Assembly (NCBI GenBank): GCA_964428335.1 | Contig: CAYRXW010000009.1 | Span: 11,245-75,244 of the forward strand | Reading direction: 5' to 3' | Source of the DNA: GW2011-AR15 sp964428335 | Lineage (GTDB): Archaea; Nanobdellota; Nanobdellia; Woesearchaeales; GW2011-AR15 | DNA: 64,000 nucleotides | Part shown: positions 44,336 to 53,838 of the stretch, piece by piece | Numbering within the stretch: the first letter of the stretch is position 1 | Layout of the letters: each line of letters starts with the position of its first letter | Notes under the pieces: model-generated | The model's input: only the letters and a program-made list of their open reading frames with translations | Told to the model about the DNA's origin: nothing | The model's database searches: none | Program-made: the position numbers and the translations under genes

Positions 44336-45703
44336 TCAAGATATTTTTCCCATGCAGTACCCAATAAATTGCTCTGGAAGCTCAGAACATCTCAGTTTAA
44401 GTTCATAGCTTAGAAGTTCACTAAATCCCCATTCATAAGGTTCCAAAACTCCGTTGAAACATGTTTTCTGATCTTCAAGGTTTTTTGAAACCTCAAAGCA
44501 TCCGTTAAGGCCTTTTGATAAATCTCCTCTAAACTCAAAAAACTGGAGATTTCCTTTGTTGTTCAGGCAATTTTCCCTTTCAGCAGTTTCCAGCCCTTCG
44601 CAACTAAATTCCTTTGAAAAACCTATATAATCAATGCATTCTGCATAAAATTCCTCTGGAAGCTTTCCGCATTCCATTATAAGCTCATCATAGCTACCAA
44701 AAGATTTTGCTGCTGCATTAATCATACCTTCCAGACATAGCTTTTCATACACACTACTGTATTTTGTGCATTTTCCAATTTTATCTTCCATGCTTAAGGA
44801 AGTATTGCCTATTCCCATACCAATACCATAATAACAATCTCCATTATTTTCGCTAGTGTTAAATTCATTGCAGAACTCTTCTGCATACACTATATCAAGC
44901 TCGGCAGAAATGAATGATGTGCAGCCTAGTTCAAACCTTGCTGAAGATTCCTTGCATGCGTCTGCTATCTCAGGCAGTTTTGTATCTTGAAACTTTGACA
45001 GCTCTTCTGCAAACGCAAAAAAACACTCGGATTTCCAGATATTATCAGGCATTTTATTGCAAAATGGAATGAAAAAACTATGCATCTCTCCATGTGACAA
45101 AGACTCAAGGTATGGAATTGAAACGTAATACAGGCATTCTGATGCCTGCCTGGAATCAGCAAGCAATAAACATTGTTCTATTGAGCTATTAATGTCCGTT
45201 AGTGAATTTGATGCTGCATGAAGGTAATTGCAATACATCTTTGAATAGCCTTCCTTTCCTTCACATGTTTCGTCAAAAGAAGGCAAACCTTCATAATTGC
45301 CATAGCTATTTGAAGCCATAAACCTCAAGTGATTCCGTGTATTCATTCTCAGGCACGAGTATCTTAAGTAAGTGCTGTTTATGGAATAACATGCTTCTGA
45401 TTCAAAAAAGCATATATCCCTAGAAAGATCATCCTTGATTAAGCAGTCCTCTTCCTGAATAATATTGCTGACAGGCTCCTGAAAAAGCATGGAGTTTTTA
45501 ACAACTGAATAAAGCAAAAAAACAATTAACAAGGCTGCCGCAACCAAGATGAAAAAGATCATATATCTTTTTATTTTTAATAAGATAAAGGCTTTGTCAA
45601 TATATTTCTCAGGGTATCCGTTCGATTTTAGCTTATCCTTAATTACTTGCTCACTAAATCCCTTTTTCCTGCTTTCCTGGATATATACAAGCAATTTATG
45701 CAT
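44336..45703 (-). CDS. Membrane-anchored Cys-rich protein of unknown function
   Basis: 455 residues. N-terminal 45 residues form a small helical domain (IQESRKKGFSEQVIKDKLKS), common in archaeal membrane proteins, then one membrane helix (about 47-67) and an outer domain with over 30 Cys residues in helical CxxxxxxxxC-like units (for example CLIKDDLSRDICFFESEAC). The repeats recall Sel1/TPR-like helical hairpins locked by disulfides. No catalytic motif. Confidence 0.72.
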   Translation of the reverse strand: MHKLLVYIQESRKKGFSEQVIKDKLKSNGYPEKYIDKAFILLKIKRYMIFFILVAAALLIVFLLYSVVKNSMLFQEPVSNIIQEEDCLIKDDLSRDICFFESEACYSINSTYLRYSCLRMNTRNHLRFMASNSYGNYEGLPSFDETCEGKEGYSKMYCNYLHAASNSLTDINSSIEQCLLLADSRQASECLYYVSIPYLESLSHGEMHSFFIPFCNKMPDNIWKSECFFAFAEELSKFQDTKLPEIADACKESSARFELGCTSFISAELDIVYAEEFCNEFNTSENNGDCYYGIGMGIGNTSLSMEDKIGKCTKYSSVYEKLCLEGMINAAAKSFGSYDELIMECGKLPEEFYAECIDYIGFSKEFSCEGLETAERENCLNNKGNLQFFEFRGDLSKGLNGCFEVSKNLEDQKTCFNGVLEPYEWGFSELLSYELKLRCSELPEQFIGYCMGKIS

Positions 45704-45763
45704 GAATATATTTTAATCTAAAGACTTTAAAAATATTTCTTATATATTGAAAATTTAGCGAAA

Positions 45764-46687
45764 CTATATTTTAATTTTTTCAAGCAATCCTTCCTTAATG
45801 AGTTTTTTTATGCCCTGTGAATAAAAGTTCAGTCTAGAACCGTTGTTTACAAAATGGTGGCAAGCAGTTCTCTCAGTAATTTTCTGAAAGGAAATCTGGT
45901 AATTTTTACTTAGCCTACTGCTTATTACTCCTGATTTAGAATACAATAATGCAAAACATGTTTGCTCCATCCATGAGTTTTTATTATGTGCATGATAATC
46001 TGAATACTCAAGAAACCTCTCCAGCAAATCAAAATCATAAACCTGTTTACTGAAAAATAACAGCCCTGTATTTAATCTTCTTTTAAGCTTCAGGTTAAAT
46101 CTTATGCTTAATGCCTTTTGATGGTATGAATAAGCATCCTGATAATCTGAAATAAAGAAATTTTCTTTTTTAGTTAGTAAGTCAAGCATCTCAGATGGTA
46201 TCTGAAAGAAAAGGATGTCTGAATCCATCAAAAGAATATGTGAAGCATTTGAATAAAAATACGGGTCAAAAAGCTTAATAGATAGCGGCATTGATATACC
46301 TAGTCTAAACCTATGGCAATGCCTATAATCCTTAAGTTCTTTTCTTAATTTCCTGTCTGATTCAGCTCTATCTATTATTGCCACACCTTTGAAATGTTCT
46401 TTAATAATGTTTTTCTGCGTTTTTGTTAGGCTGCCATCATTATGAATTATCAATGCGGGTGTAAGCGAAGAAAAATAATAAAATGTTTTTAGTGCCCATA
46501 AAGCATTGTAAAAATCCCTGCTGCATAGAATCATATGTATTTCAAACCAAGAAGTTTTGCAATAAACCTGCCTGGATCTAAGCATCTTATACTTGTGATA
46601 ATACCTAAACCTAGTTTCATCATTAGCTACCTTGCTATTTTTTGCAGAAAATAATAATGTCCGCAACCTGCTATCTTTTAGTATCAT
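45764..46687 (-). CDS. GT-A glycosyltransferase-like protein
   Basis: 307 residues, no membrane helix. A Rossmann-like N-terminal half and a LLMDSDILFF segment (about 170-179) with a DxD metal-binding motif; RLNTGLLFFS follows (acceptor region). The pattern of DSDxLF then NTGLL resembles GT8-like or nucleotide-diphospho-sugar transferases. Donor and acceptor unknown. Confidence 0.68.
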   Translation of the reverse strand: MILKDSRLRTLLFSAKNSKVANDETRFRYYHKYKMLRSRQVYCKTSWFEIHMILCSRDFYNALWALKTFYYFSSLTPALIIHNDGSLTKTQKNIIKEHFKGVAIIDRAESDRKLRKELKDYRHCHRFRLGISMPLSIKLFDPYFYSNASHILLMDSDILFFQIPSEMLDLLTKKENFFISDYQDAYSYHQKALSIRFNLKLKRRLNTGLLFFSKQVYDFDLLERFLEYSDYHAHNKNSWMEQTCFALLYSKSGVISSRLSKNYQISFQKITERTACHHFVNNGSRLNFYSQGIKKLIKEGLLEKIKI

Positions 46688-46810
46688 GAATACAATCTAA
46701 AAAACAAATCAGTTTAATATTTTTGTCATGGTTTTTTATAAAGAAAATTTACGCTTCCATTTTTTTATAAAGGAAAGTTTTATTATATAAATTAGGGATT
46801 CTAAATTAAA

Positions 46811-47428
46811 ATGAGTTCATCCCCGACATTTTTAGACAACCTTATAGTACCTTTAATTAGGGGAAAGACTGTTCTTGATGTTGGATGCGGATATGGCAGG
46901 TGGGGCTGCCTAATAAGATCAAATTTCCATGAATCCGGATTAAAAGAACCACCTGTTGTTGACGGATTAGACGCATTCAAACCAAATGTCGATTACTGCT
47001 CTAAGCTTGGAAATATATATTCCCATGTATGGCACGAAAAAATGCCTGCAAAGCTGAAAAAGAAATGGGACACTGTTTTAGCATGCGAAATATTAGAGCA
47101 TCTAAATCAGAAAGATGTAGAGAAGGTGCTGACTATACTTGAACACTCTGCAAAAAAAAGAATAATCGTAACTACACCTAACTGGCCAGATTACAGGCCT
47201 GGACTAAATACCTTCCTTGGATTCAATGAATTTGAAGCCCATAGAAGCTACATCTCCAGAAAATTCCTTGCAAAGAGAGGCTATAAAATCAGAGGTGCTG
47301 GATTTAGGCCTACTGGAAACAGCATCATAAAATTTATAGCAAAAATTGGAAAAACTCATTTGTTTGATACAACAACTTACTATTTCCCTGTATTTTGCCA
47401 TACTGTAATAGGGTATAAAGATGTCTAA
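46811..47428 (+). CDS. Class I SAM-dependent methyltransferase
   Basis: 205 residues. Motif I VLDVGCGYGRWGCLI (about 20-34), acidic strand VVDGLDAFKPN and LACEILEHLNQKD (motif IV-like). No nucleic-acid NPPY motif, so a small molecule or sugar substrate is likely, consistent with neighbouring glycosyltransferases. Confidence 0.85.
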   Translation: MSSSPTFLDNLIVPLIRGKTVLDVGCGYGRWGCLIRSNFHESGLKEPPVVDGLDAFKPNVDYCSKLGNIYSHVWHEKMPAKLKKKWDTVLACEILEHLNQKDVEKVLTILEHSAKKRIIVTTPNWPDYRPGLNTFLGFNEFEAHRSYISRKFLAKRGYKIRGAGFRPTGNSIIKFIAKIGKTHLFDTTTYYFPVFCHTVIGYKDV

Positions 47429-47439
47429 TTCATAAATAT

Positions 47440-48480
47440 TCAAGTGCTGTTAAATAATTTTTTTATATTCACATAATCGTAAATTATCCTGGCTGCAGCA
47501 ATATGGCCAAGCTGATTCATATGTATATCATTTTCAAAGTAAAAAGAATTATTTTTTTTGGCTTGCCTTAATTTTTCTTTAAGATCTATATAGTAAAAGC
47601 CATTGTTGCTGAAAAAATCCCCTAGCTCTTCATTCAATTGCCTGTCTGTACAGCCATGTGCATCATAAGCTAATAGTTCCTGGTTGTTTACCTGTTCCTT
47701 TGTGGGTATTATTACAAATACCAAAGTGAAATTATGTTCATCTGAAAGTTTTTTGAAAGTGAATGATGCATTATAAAAAGAATCCAGAATTTCTGCATGC
47801 TCCTCTTTTGAAACACAGGACTTTTCTTTAAATGCAGAAAACAGCTTTTCTATCCTAAGATAAAAGAAAGGGCATATCTGTAATTTATTATAGCACCGCA
47901 TCCTTAAGCTCGTCAAAGCCCAGCCAGGTGTTCGCTTAGGCTCATTAAGAGAAATTTTTTCTTCGAAATCATTACCTGTCCATAAACCTATGAATACTGC
48001 GTCTGGCTTGTACTTTAACCCCTTGTATATTAGCCTCCTATAATAATCTCTTATGTCTGCACCTGCATAACCTATGTTTATGCATTCTGCCGAATCATTT
48101 AGAATACTTTTTTCAAGATAGTCCGGAAAAGGCCGATTTATCCCTCCACCCATAGTAAATGAATCTCCAGCAAACACATACCTTGGTTTATCAGTTCTAT
48201 TTATGCTATAATCCCTATCGCTTATCCCATCTGAATTTACGCTTATATTAATGTAAGTTAAAATTCCAGAAAGCTCTGAATTTTTGCTATCAGTGATTCT
48301 ATAATTTGAAACATAGCTAGGTATCCAGAATTTATTATCAAAATCCACAAAAGTCAATGGCTGAGGATAAAAAATTCTCAAAAATAATTCAAATGCTACC
48401 AAAAAAAGTAAAACTGATATAAAAAAAATCCCTATATTAGTAAGTATGTTCCTATATTTTTTTACTTTTTTAATTGCCAT
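47440..48480 (-). CDS. Membrane-anchored SGNH hydrolase-like protein
   Basis: 346 residues. One N-terminal membrane helix (about 12-32) and an outer SGNH fold: FAGDSFTMGGG (about 98-108, catalytic Ser), GLWTGNDFEE (block III) and NDIHMNQLGH (catalytic Asp/His). Resembles DltD/AlgX-like surface acyl enzymes. It directly follows a B12 radical SAM gene on the same strand. Confidence 0.83.
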   Translation of the reverse strand: MAIKKVKKYRNILTNIGIFFISVLLFLVAFELFLRIFYPQPLTFVDFDNKFWIPSYVSNYRITDSKNSELSGILTYINISVNSDGISDRDYSINRTDKPRYVFAGDSFTMGGGINRPFPDYLEKSILNDSAECINIGYAGADIRDYYRRLIYKGLKYKPDAVFIGLWTGNDFEEKISLNEPKRTPGWALTSLRMRCYNKLQICPFFYLRIEKLFSAFKEKSCVSKEEHAEILDSFYNASFTFKKLSDEHNFTLVFVIIPTKEQVNNQELLAYDAHGCTDRQLNEELGDFFSNNGFYYIDLKEKLRQAKKNNSFYFENDIHMNQLGHIAAARIIYDYVNIKKLFNST

Positions 48481-48503
48481 GATATTATATCACTTGCATT
48501 TAA

Positions 48504-49964
48504 TTACCTGAAAAGATTCAATATATATTTTGATGCGTCTAAATATCTTGATATATCATCAACTGACCTTATCCTGGCAAGCGATGAAATTATGTATGAA
48601 GGCCTTAGGTAAAATTCCTTTACTGCCTGCTTTTCCATATCTGTAACTTCTTTAGCATTCTTATAACCATAAGGTATAAAGACAGGATTCCAGATGCTGT
48701 ATTTTGAAAATGTATAATCAAGCTTCCCGTATTTTTCTGCAATGCTATATAACTCTGTTCCTGGATAAGGCGTGGTTATGCAAAACTGCGCATAATGTGG
48801 ATTTAACTCCTTTGCAAATTCTATTGTTTTCCTTCCCATCTGAGGTGTTTCACCTGGAAGTGCCAACATGAATGATGCCCTTATCTCTATCCCTGCTTTT
48901 TTTGTCCATGCGTTTGTCATCCTAATCTGATCCAAGGTTATTCCTTTTTTTATTATATCTAAAAGTTCCTGATTACCTGACTCATAACCATAAAAGATGT
49001 TCCAGCAGCCTGCCTTTTTCATCAGTTTCAGTATTTCCAGGCTTACAGTATCTACACGGGAATAGCAGCTCCACAATATATTCAGTTTGCTTGAAATAAG
49101 CAACTTGCAAAATTCGATAAGCCATTTTCTGTTTGTTGTAATAGTATCGTCCCAAAACGCAATCTCCTTCGCACCATATTGCTTCTTTAAGTATTTTATT
49201 TCATCTATGATTTTTTCCGGAGATCTTGAACGAATGACTTTTCCAAAAACAGAATTATTTGAGCAAAAAGTGCAGCTAAATGAACAGCCCCTGAACGCAA
49301 CCATGTGAAAAAGAGGCCTTCTCTTATATTGGCTTGGAGGAGGAAGGTATAAATCATTGTCAAATAGTTCTCTTGCCGGAAAAGGCAATTCATCTAAATT
49401 CTCTATGAGCTTCCTTGCTTTTGTTGAAACAATTTTTCCTTTTTTATTATATAATATGCCATCAATTTTCTCAAGAACAGCATAATCTTTTTTAAAATCC
49501 TTGATATTTTTTCCGGATTTCCTATATTTTTCTATAAGTTCGAAAAGTGTGTATTCACCTTCACCTGAAATAAAAAAATCAAATGATGATTCTAATCTCA
49601 AATTATCCTGCATTGTAGTAGGATGATGTCCTCCACATAAGGTCAATATCCAAGAAAATTCTTTTTTTATGGTTTCTGCTAATTTCATTGCCCTATGAGA
49701 ATTGTAGGTCATAGAAGAAAAACCTATGACATCCGGCCTGCTTTTTTTTATATGATGAATTATATCTTTCTCGCTAAAACCCTGTGCAATGGAATCTATT
49801 ATCTCTGCCTCATGCCCTTTCTCGATTAAAAATGCGGCCAAAGAAGCCAATCCCAGAGGCGGGAATTCACCTTTAAGTTTTTTTTTTGCTTTCCTGAATA
49901 AAGAGCCTTTGCTTTCAATTTTCTCCTTATCTGACAATGGTGGGTTAATGAAAAGAATCTTCAT
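48504..49964 (-). CDS. B12-binding radical SAM protein
   Basis: 486 residues. N-terminal cobalamin-binding domain (about 1-150: INPPL, GFSSMTYNSH, CGGHHPT, ISGEGEY) and radical SAM core CSFSCTFC (C227, C231, C234). A C-terminal FYLRPSYI segment matches the other two such genes in the region. Likely modifies a membrane lipid or surface sugar. Divergent from the tRNA-Trp gene. Confidence 0.9.
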   Translation of the reverse strand: MKILFINPPLSDKEKIESKGSLFRKAKKKLKGEFPPLGLASLAAFLIEKGHEAEIIDSIAQGFSEKDIIHHIKKSRPDVIGFSSMTYNSHRAMKLAETIKKEFSWILTLCGGHHPTTMQDNLRLESSFDFFISGEGEYTLFELIEKYRKSGKNIKDFKKDYAVLEKIDGILYNKKGKIVSTKARKLIENLDELPFPARELFDNDLYLPPPSQYKRRPLFHMVAFRGCSFSCTFCSNNSVFGKVIRSRSPEKIIDEIKYLKKQYGAKEIAFWDDTITTNRKWLIEFCKLLISSKLNILWSCYSRVDTVSLEILKLMKKAGCWNIFYGYESGNQELLDIIKKGITLDQIRMTNAWTKKAGIEIRASFMLALPGETPQMGRKTIEFAKELNPHYAQFCITTPYPGTELYSIAEKYGKLDYTFSKYSIWNPVFIPYGYKNAKEVTDMEKQAVKEFYLRPSYIISSLARIRSVDDISRYLDASKYILNLFR

Positions 49965-50043
49965 GAGGTTCTACCAAATTTTTTGCATATAAATATTCTT
50001 TTGATTCTTTCTTTTTTGAGATAAGCTGACATAAACTAAAACC

Positions 50044-50052
50044 TTTATAAAT
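50044..50052 (+). promoter_or_regulatory. Box A promoter of tRNA-Trp
   Basis: TTTATAAAT lies 24-32 bases upstream of the first base of the tRNA, with a purine-rich segment between, as expected for archaeal box A. Confidence 0.6.
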
Positions 50053-50076
50053 TACCATTTTTTCTCTGATTATAAA

Positions 50077-50200
50077 GGGGACGTTGTATAACCTGGCTAT
50101 TATAGCTGGCTCCAGAGAATGGAGCGTTGAGCTCTTAAAGAGCGATGAAAGGCTAAAGCGAAGATACCGGCCGATCAGGGTTCAAATCCCTGCGTCCCCA
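50077..50200 (+). tRNA. tRNA-Trp (CCA anticodon) with a 50-nt intron
   Basis: Acceptor GGGGACG pairs with CGTCCCC; discriminator A73. Anticodon stem GCTGG/CCGGC flanks CTCCAG, an intron of 50 nt (50116-50165) after position 37, and A38; the anticodon CCA is at 50112-50114. T-arm is CAGGG-TTCAAAT-CCCTG. No CCA end is encoded. The intron begins by pairing with the anticodon loop: TGGAGC (50120-50125) is complementary to GCTCCA (50109-50114). A relaxed bulge-helix-bulge can form (three of four core pairs). Confidence 0.94.
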
Positions 50201-50383
50201 TTCTTTCTAAAATTGGAATTTGGACATACAGTCACTTTGCTCAGTATAATCACCACTTCGTTCCCTAGGGAACCATGCATCAATTTTCATACAAATTAAT
50301 TTAACCCCCTTTTATTTAATGATATCACTTTAAAATAAAAACATTTAAATCGCTACTTCATATCTAGTTTTTTGGGTGGTTAT
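50201..50383. other. Intergenic stretch without a gene
   Basis: Between tRNA-Trp and the small membrane protein. AT-rich, with no credible open frame. The only structure seen is a 14-bp perfect palindrome GTTCCCTAGGGAAC at 50260-50273 and the Shine-Dalgarno GGGTGGT just before the next gene. Confidence 0.6.
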
Positions 50384-50752
50384 ATGGTTAAGAAAACAGA
50401 AATGGGTTTTATGGCTAGAATCGGACCATGGACTTTTGTGATTGGGCTTGCAATTGCAGTATTTGCTGCAGCTACAAAGCAAGTGTTTTGGCTGCTTGGT
50501 CTTCTTGGTCTTGTTGTTGGACTTTTGAACATAACAGACAGAGAACTTTCGCTATACCTTTTGGCTAGCTTGACTTTTCTTTTGAGCGCAAATACCTTGT
50601 CAATGACACTAGGAAAACTAATAGAGTTCATGCCGTTTATTGGAAAGTGGATGATATATGTTGATCCACTGCTGGCAAATATAACTTTGTTTGTTGCACC
50701 TGGAGCTGCAGTTGTGGCTCTTAAAGCATTGTATTCCCTTTCCAAGGAATAG
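50384..50752 (+). CDS. Small four-helix membrane protein
   Basis: 122 residues from ATG 50384, with Shine-Dalgarno GGGTGGT 5 bases upstream (a TTG at 50372 in frame is part of it). Four hydrophobic segments with a DPLLANITLFVAPGAAV C-terminal helix. No family recognised. It is 9 bases upstream of the GH106-like gene, possibly co-transcribed. Confidence 0.7.
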   Translation: MVKKTEMGFMARIGPWTFVIGLAIAVFAAATKQVFWLLGLLGLVVGLLNITDRELSLYLLASLTFLLSANTLSMTLGKLIEFMPFIGKWMIYVDPLLANITLFVAPGAAVVALKALYSLSKE

Positions 50753-50761
50753 TTTTTATTT

Positions 50762-52366
50762 ATGGAAAAAATAAAAAGTTGCTTTTTTGTTTTTTTTGTT
50801 TTGCTTGCTTCTGTTATTAGTTTTGATGTTTTTACTTCATTAATTGAAGAAGAATATTACAAAATAGATAATTCAAGAGATCTTTTCTCTAAATTAGATT
50901 ATACTCCTTCGCCTATAATACCATTCTGGTTCTGGAATGGGAATATTACTGAAGAGAATATTGTTTTGCAAATAGAGTTAATGAACTCAATTGGCATAAA
51001 GGAAGTAATTATCCATGCTAGATCTGGTCTTGAGCAGGAGTATCTTTCTGAGGATTGGTTCAGGTTAATAAGGTTTACATTAGAAGAATTAAACAATACT
51101 GGAATGAAGGCATGGATATATGACGATTATGACTGGCCAAGCGGCAGGGCAAAAGGACTGGTGCTAAAACAAAATCCTAATCTGGGTGCTAAAGCATTAA
51201 AAACTGAGAAAATAAAATCTAGATACCTGGAATCTGCTGATGGTATTGAATTAATTGCTGTTGTTGATTCCAGCTCCAGGAAGGTTAACCAGCTAAGCAA
51301 ATACTGCAATATGCAAAAATGTGATTTTGGAGATGATTTCCATAATAAAGAGATTATAATCTTTTACAAAGACTACATACACTATCAAACTGAGTATACT
51401 TTAGAACCTTATGTAGATGTGCTTGATTTAGAGACAACATCACTTTTTATCAACCTTACCCATGAAAAATATTATGCAAGAAACAAAGATTTTTTTGGAA
51501 AAACACTAATTGGCTTTTTTACTGATGAGCCTGGGTTTTATAACTACGGCTATGATGAAAGGGATTTTAATTCAATACCCTGGACTGATGATTTCAAATC
51601 CTATTTCCTTGGAAAAAAAGGATATGACATTACAAAATATCTGTATTTCATCTGGTATGAGGACTCTGAGTTTTCAAGACAAATCAAGAAAGATTATTTT
51701 GAAGTTTTATCAGATATGTATTCTGAAAACTATTTTGGAACAATGCATAAATGGACATATGCACATGAAGTATTATTGACTGGGCATGTTCTGGTTGAGG
51801 AAAGCATACCTGAGATATTGGTCTATCAGGGAGATTATTTCAAAACCGCAAAATACCTTGATATACCTGGAACTGACGATATATTTTATTTTGATGAAAA
51901 TAAGATAACACCAAACTTAGGAACTTCTGCGGCATATCTTTTTGATAAGCCCTTTACAATGTCAGAAACCTTTGGTGGATACGGAGAAGATTTGACATAT
52001 GATGAAGTCCTGAATGTGACTGCATGGCTGGTTTCAAATGGAGTAGATATTATTGTTCCGCATGCATTTTTTTACACAACAGAAGGGGGGATTCAATCCA
52101 AAGACTACCCTCCTTCTTTCTTTTACCAGAATGTAAAATTATGGCCAAACATGAAAAACTATGTGAGTAGATTAAACACCATTCAGAAAGCAAAATTTCA
52201 ACCTAAGCATGTAGTTATTTATCCTATTCAGGAAGCTTGGTCATTGTATAACCCTAGCAATCTATCAAAAATAGATGCACTGGACAAGAAAATGAAGGCA
52301 GAAATAAAAGCCTTAATTTTAAAGAATGAAAGTTTTCTGATAATTCCTGATTACATGACGAAATGA
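50762..52366 (+). CDS. GH106-like glycoside hydrolase, truncated relative to family
   Basis: 534 residues. N-terminal membrane/signal segment (about 8-24), then a TIM-barrel region resembling GH106 alpha-L-rhamnosidases: PFWFWNGNITEENIVLQI (about 55-72), VIIHARSGLEQEYLSEDWF (about 83-101), WIYDDYDWPSGRAKGLV and FFTDEPGFYNYG (about 249-260). GH106 proteins are typically over 900 residues with C-terminal beta domains; these are missing. Probably an outer enzyme trimming a surface glycan, or an inactive relative. Overlaps the GT39-like gene by 4 bases. Confidence 0.72.
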   Translation: MEKIKSCFFVFFVLLASVISFDVFTSLIEEEYYKIDNSRDLFSKLDYTPSPIIPFWFWNGNITEENIVLQIELMNSIGIKEVIIHARSGLEQEYLSEDWFRLIRFTLEELNNTGMKAWIYDDYDWPSGRAKGLVLKQNPNLGAKALKTEKIKSRYLESADGIELIAVVDSSSRKVNQLSKYCNMQKCDFGDDFHNKEIIIFYKDYIHYQTEYTLEPYVDVLDLETTSLFINLTHEKYYARNKDFFGKTLIGFFTDEPGFYNYGYDERDFNSIPWTDDFKSYFLGKKGYDITKYLYFIWYEDSEFSRQIKKDYFEVLSDMYSENYFGTMHKWTYAHEVLLTGHVLVEESIPEILVYQGDYFKTAKYLDIPGTDDIFYFDENKITPNLGTSAAYLFDKPFTMSETFGGYGEDLTYDEVLNVTAWLVSNGVDIIVPHAFFYTTEGGIQSKDYPPSFFYQNVKLWPNMKNYVSRLNTIQKAKFQPKHVVIYPIQEAWSLYNPSNLSKIDALDKKMKAEIKALILKNESFLIIPDYMTK

Positions 52367-53790
52367 AAAAAAACCTTTTTTTGTCGAAAAAATTCTTTAT
52401 AATCCTATTATTAGGGTTGATACTAAGGTCATTTTGGTTCTTCACGCCATTGGAAGTTGATGAAGGAGTATATGCGCTGCATTCCAGCCATATAAAGAAT
52501 AATTTTGATTTGCCAAAGTCATATCTGATGATGGAAAAATCACCAATTGTTTATTTTGCATATATGCTGCCGCTTTTTATTGAAGATCACTCTTTCATAA
52601 TTTATAGGATTTATGGCGTCATTTTATTTGTTCTGGGAATCATATTAAGCATTAAAACAACATATCTTTTCTCAAAAAACGAAGATGAAGCCTATATCTC
52701 CGGCATATTATTTATTTTACTTATGTCTGTTCCAATCTATCAGGGATTCCTGAATAAAGTTGGCATTATCTATATCCTATTGTATTATTTATCCTTAATT
52801 TTCCTGAACAAAATATTAAGAAAATATGATTTTGCTAATTTTTGCATGTTCTTACTGTTTTATTTTTTAACAACACTGACAGACCCAAGGGTTTTCTACT
52901 TGAGCTTTTTTCACATTTACCTTTTGTACAAAAAAAGGAAGAACTTTCCTGCAAAAACAGTTGCATGGACTGGCATTTTCATATTATCTTTTTTTGTAAT
53001 GGTATATTGCACATTGAAATCTATTTATGGGATAGATTTAATTGGCATGGCAATCAAAAGGATTTACATTTTAGCTATAGGATATTATGCAAATCCGTAT
53101 CAACATAATATCTATTTCAAATACATCCCTCTGTTTGCATTACAAATAACGCCTATAATATTTTTTACAATCCTAGGATATTATAATTTTAATTTATTGA
53201 AGAATGTGTATAGGGAAATATTTTTTTCCTGTTTTATCTTTTTGTTTCTTATCTTAATACTGCCTACATATGGGCATTATGTCTTAAATATTTTACCGCT
53301 ATTCATTTTATTTTCAAGCAGACTAATTACTATCTTAAAAAAGAAAATTAGGCTAGGGCTTGTCATTTGCTTTATTTTAACTTTGATCTCTTCTTTCCCG
53401 TTTTATCCAAATATGAATATTTCAGAAATTGATCTGGAGTTCAGCGGTTTCTCCTCATATGAAGCGCAAACTAAGATTGTCAATTTTCTAAATGAAAACC
53501 TAAATGAAAACGAATCATTCTATTATTATGGATGGAATAATGGCCTCTTTTGGCTAGCTAACAGATATAAAGCAACAAGGTACTTATTCAATTGCACTGA
53601 TGATTCCCCATATCGATACTTAAAAGACCTAAACAATTACTATGAAAAGATAGAGTACAATTATGCAATGAAATATATATTGGTTGAAAGAAATGGGGAA
53701 CTTGATGGCTGTTTCAATAAGATTTATGGTGGCTATAATCTAGAATATATTGATGAGATTGGCCTGATAAAAATATATAAGATTTTGTAA
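52363..53790 (+). CDS. GT39/PMT-like polytopic glycosyltransferase
   Basis: 475 residues with about ten membrane helices, an N-terminal TPLEVDEGVYALHSS loop (about 28-42) with the acid pair used by ArnT/PMT-like enzymes, and a soluble C-terminal outer domain (about 385-475). Transfers sugar from a polyprenyl-phosphate donor. Paired with the GH106-like gene by a 4-base overlap, suggesting making and trimming of one glycan. Confidence 0.85.
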   Translation: MKKNLFLSKKFFIILLLGLILRSFWFFTPLEVDEGVYALHSSHIKNNFDLPKSYLMMEKSPIVYFAYMLPLFIEDHSFIIYRIYGVILFVLGIILSIKTTYLFSKNEDEAYISGILFILLMSVPIYQGFLNKVGIIYILLYYLSLIFLNKILRKYDFANFCMFLLFYFLTTLTDPRVFYLSFFHIYLLYKKRKNFPAKTVAWTGIFILSFFVMVYCTLKSIYGIDLIGMAIKRIYILAIGYYANPYQHNIYFKYIPLFALQITPIIFFTILGYYNFNLLKNVYREIFFSCFIFLFLILILPTYGHYVLNILPLFILFSSRLITILKKKIRLGLVICFILTLISSFPFYPNMNISEIDLEFSGFSSYEAQTKIVNFLNENLNENESFYYYGWNNGLFWLANRYKATRYLFNCTDDSPYRYLKDLNNYYEKIEYNYAMKYILVERNGELDGCFNKIYGGYNLEYIDEIGLIKIYKIL

Positions 53791-53838
53791 CTGTAAATTA
53801 TTTTTAAGCTGTAATTTATCTATGTAATTTCCAACTAA

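Noticed and set aside
50077..50200. tRNA with a long variable arm (Ser/Leu type)
   Set aside because: The extra sequence lies between positions 37 and 38, leaves a standard 7-nt anticodon loop and short variable loop when removed, and the anticodon is CCA with A73, as in tRNA-Trp.
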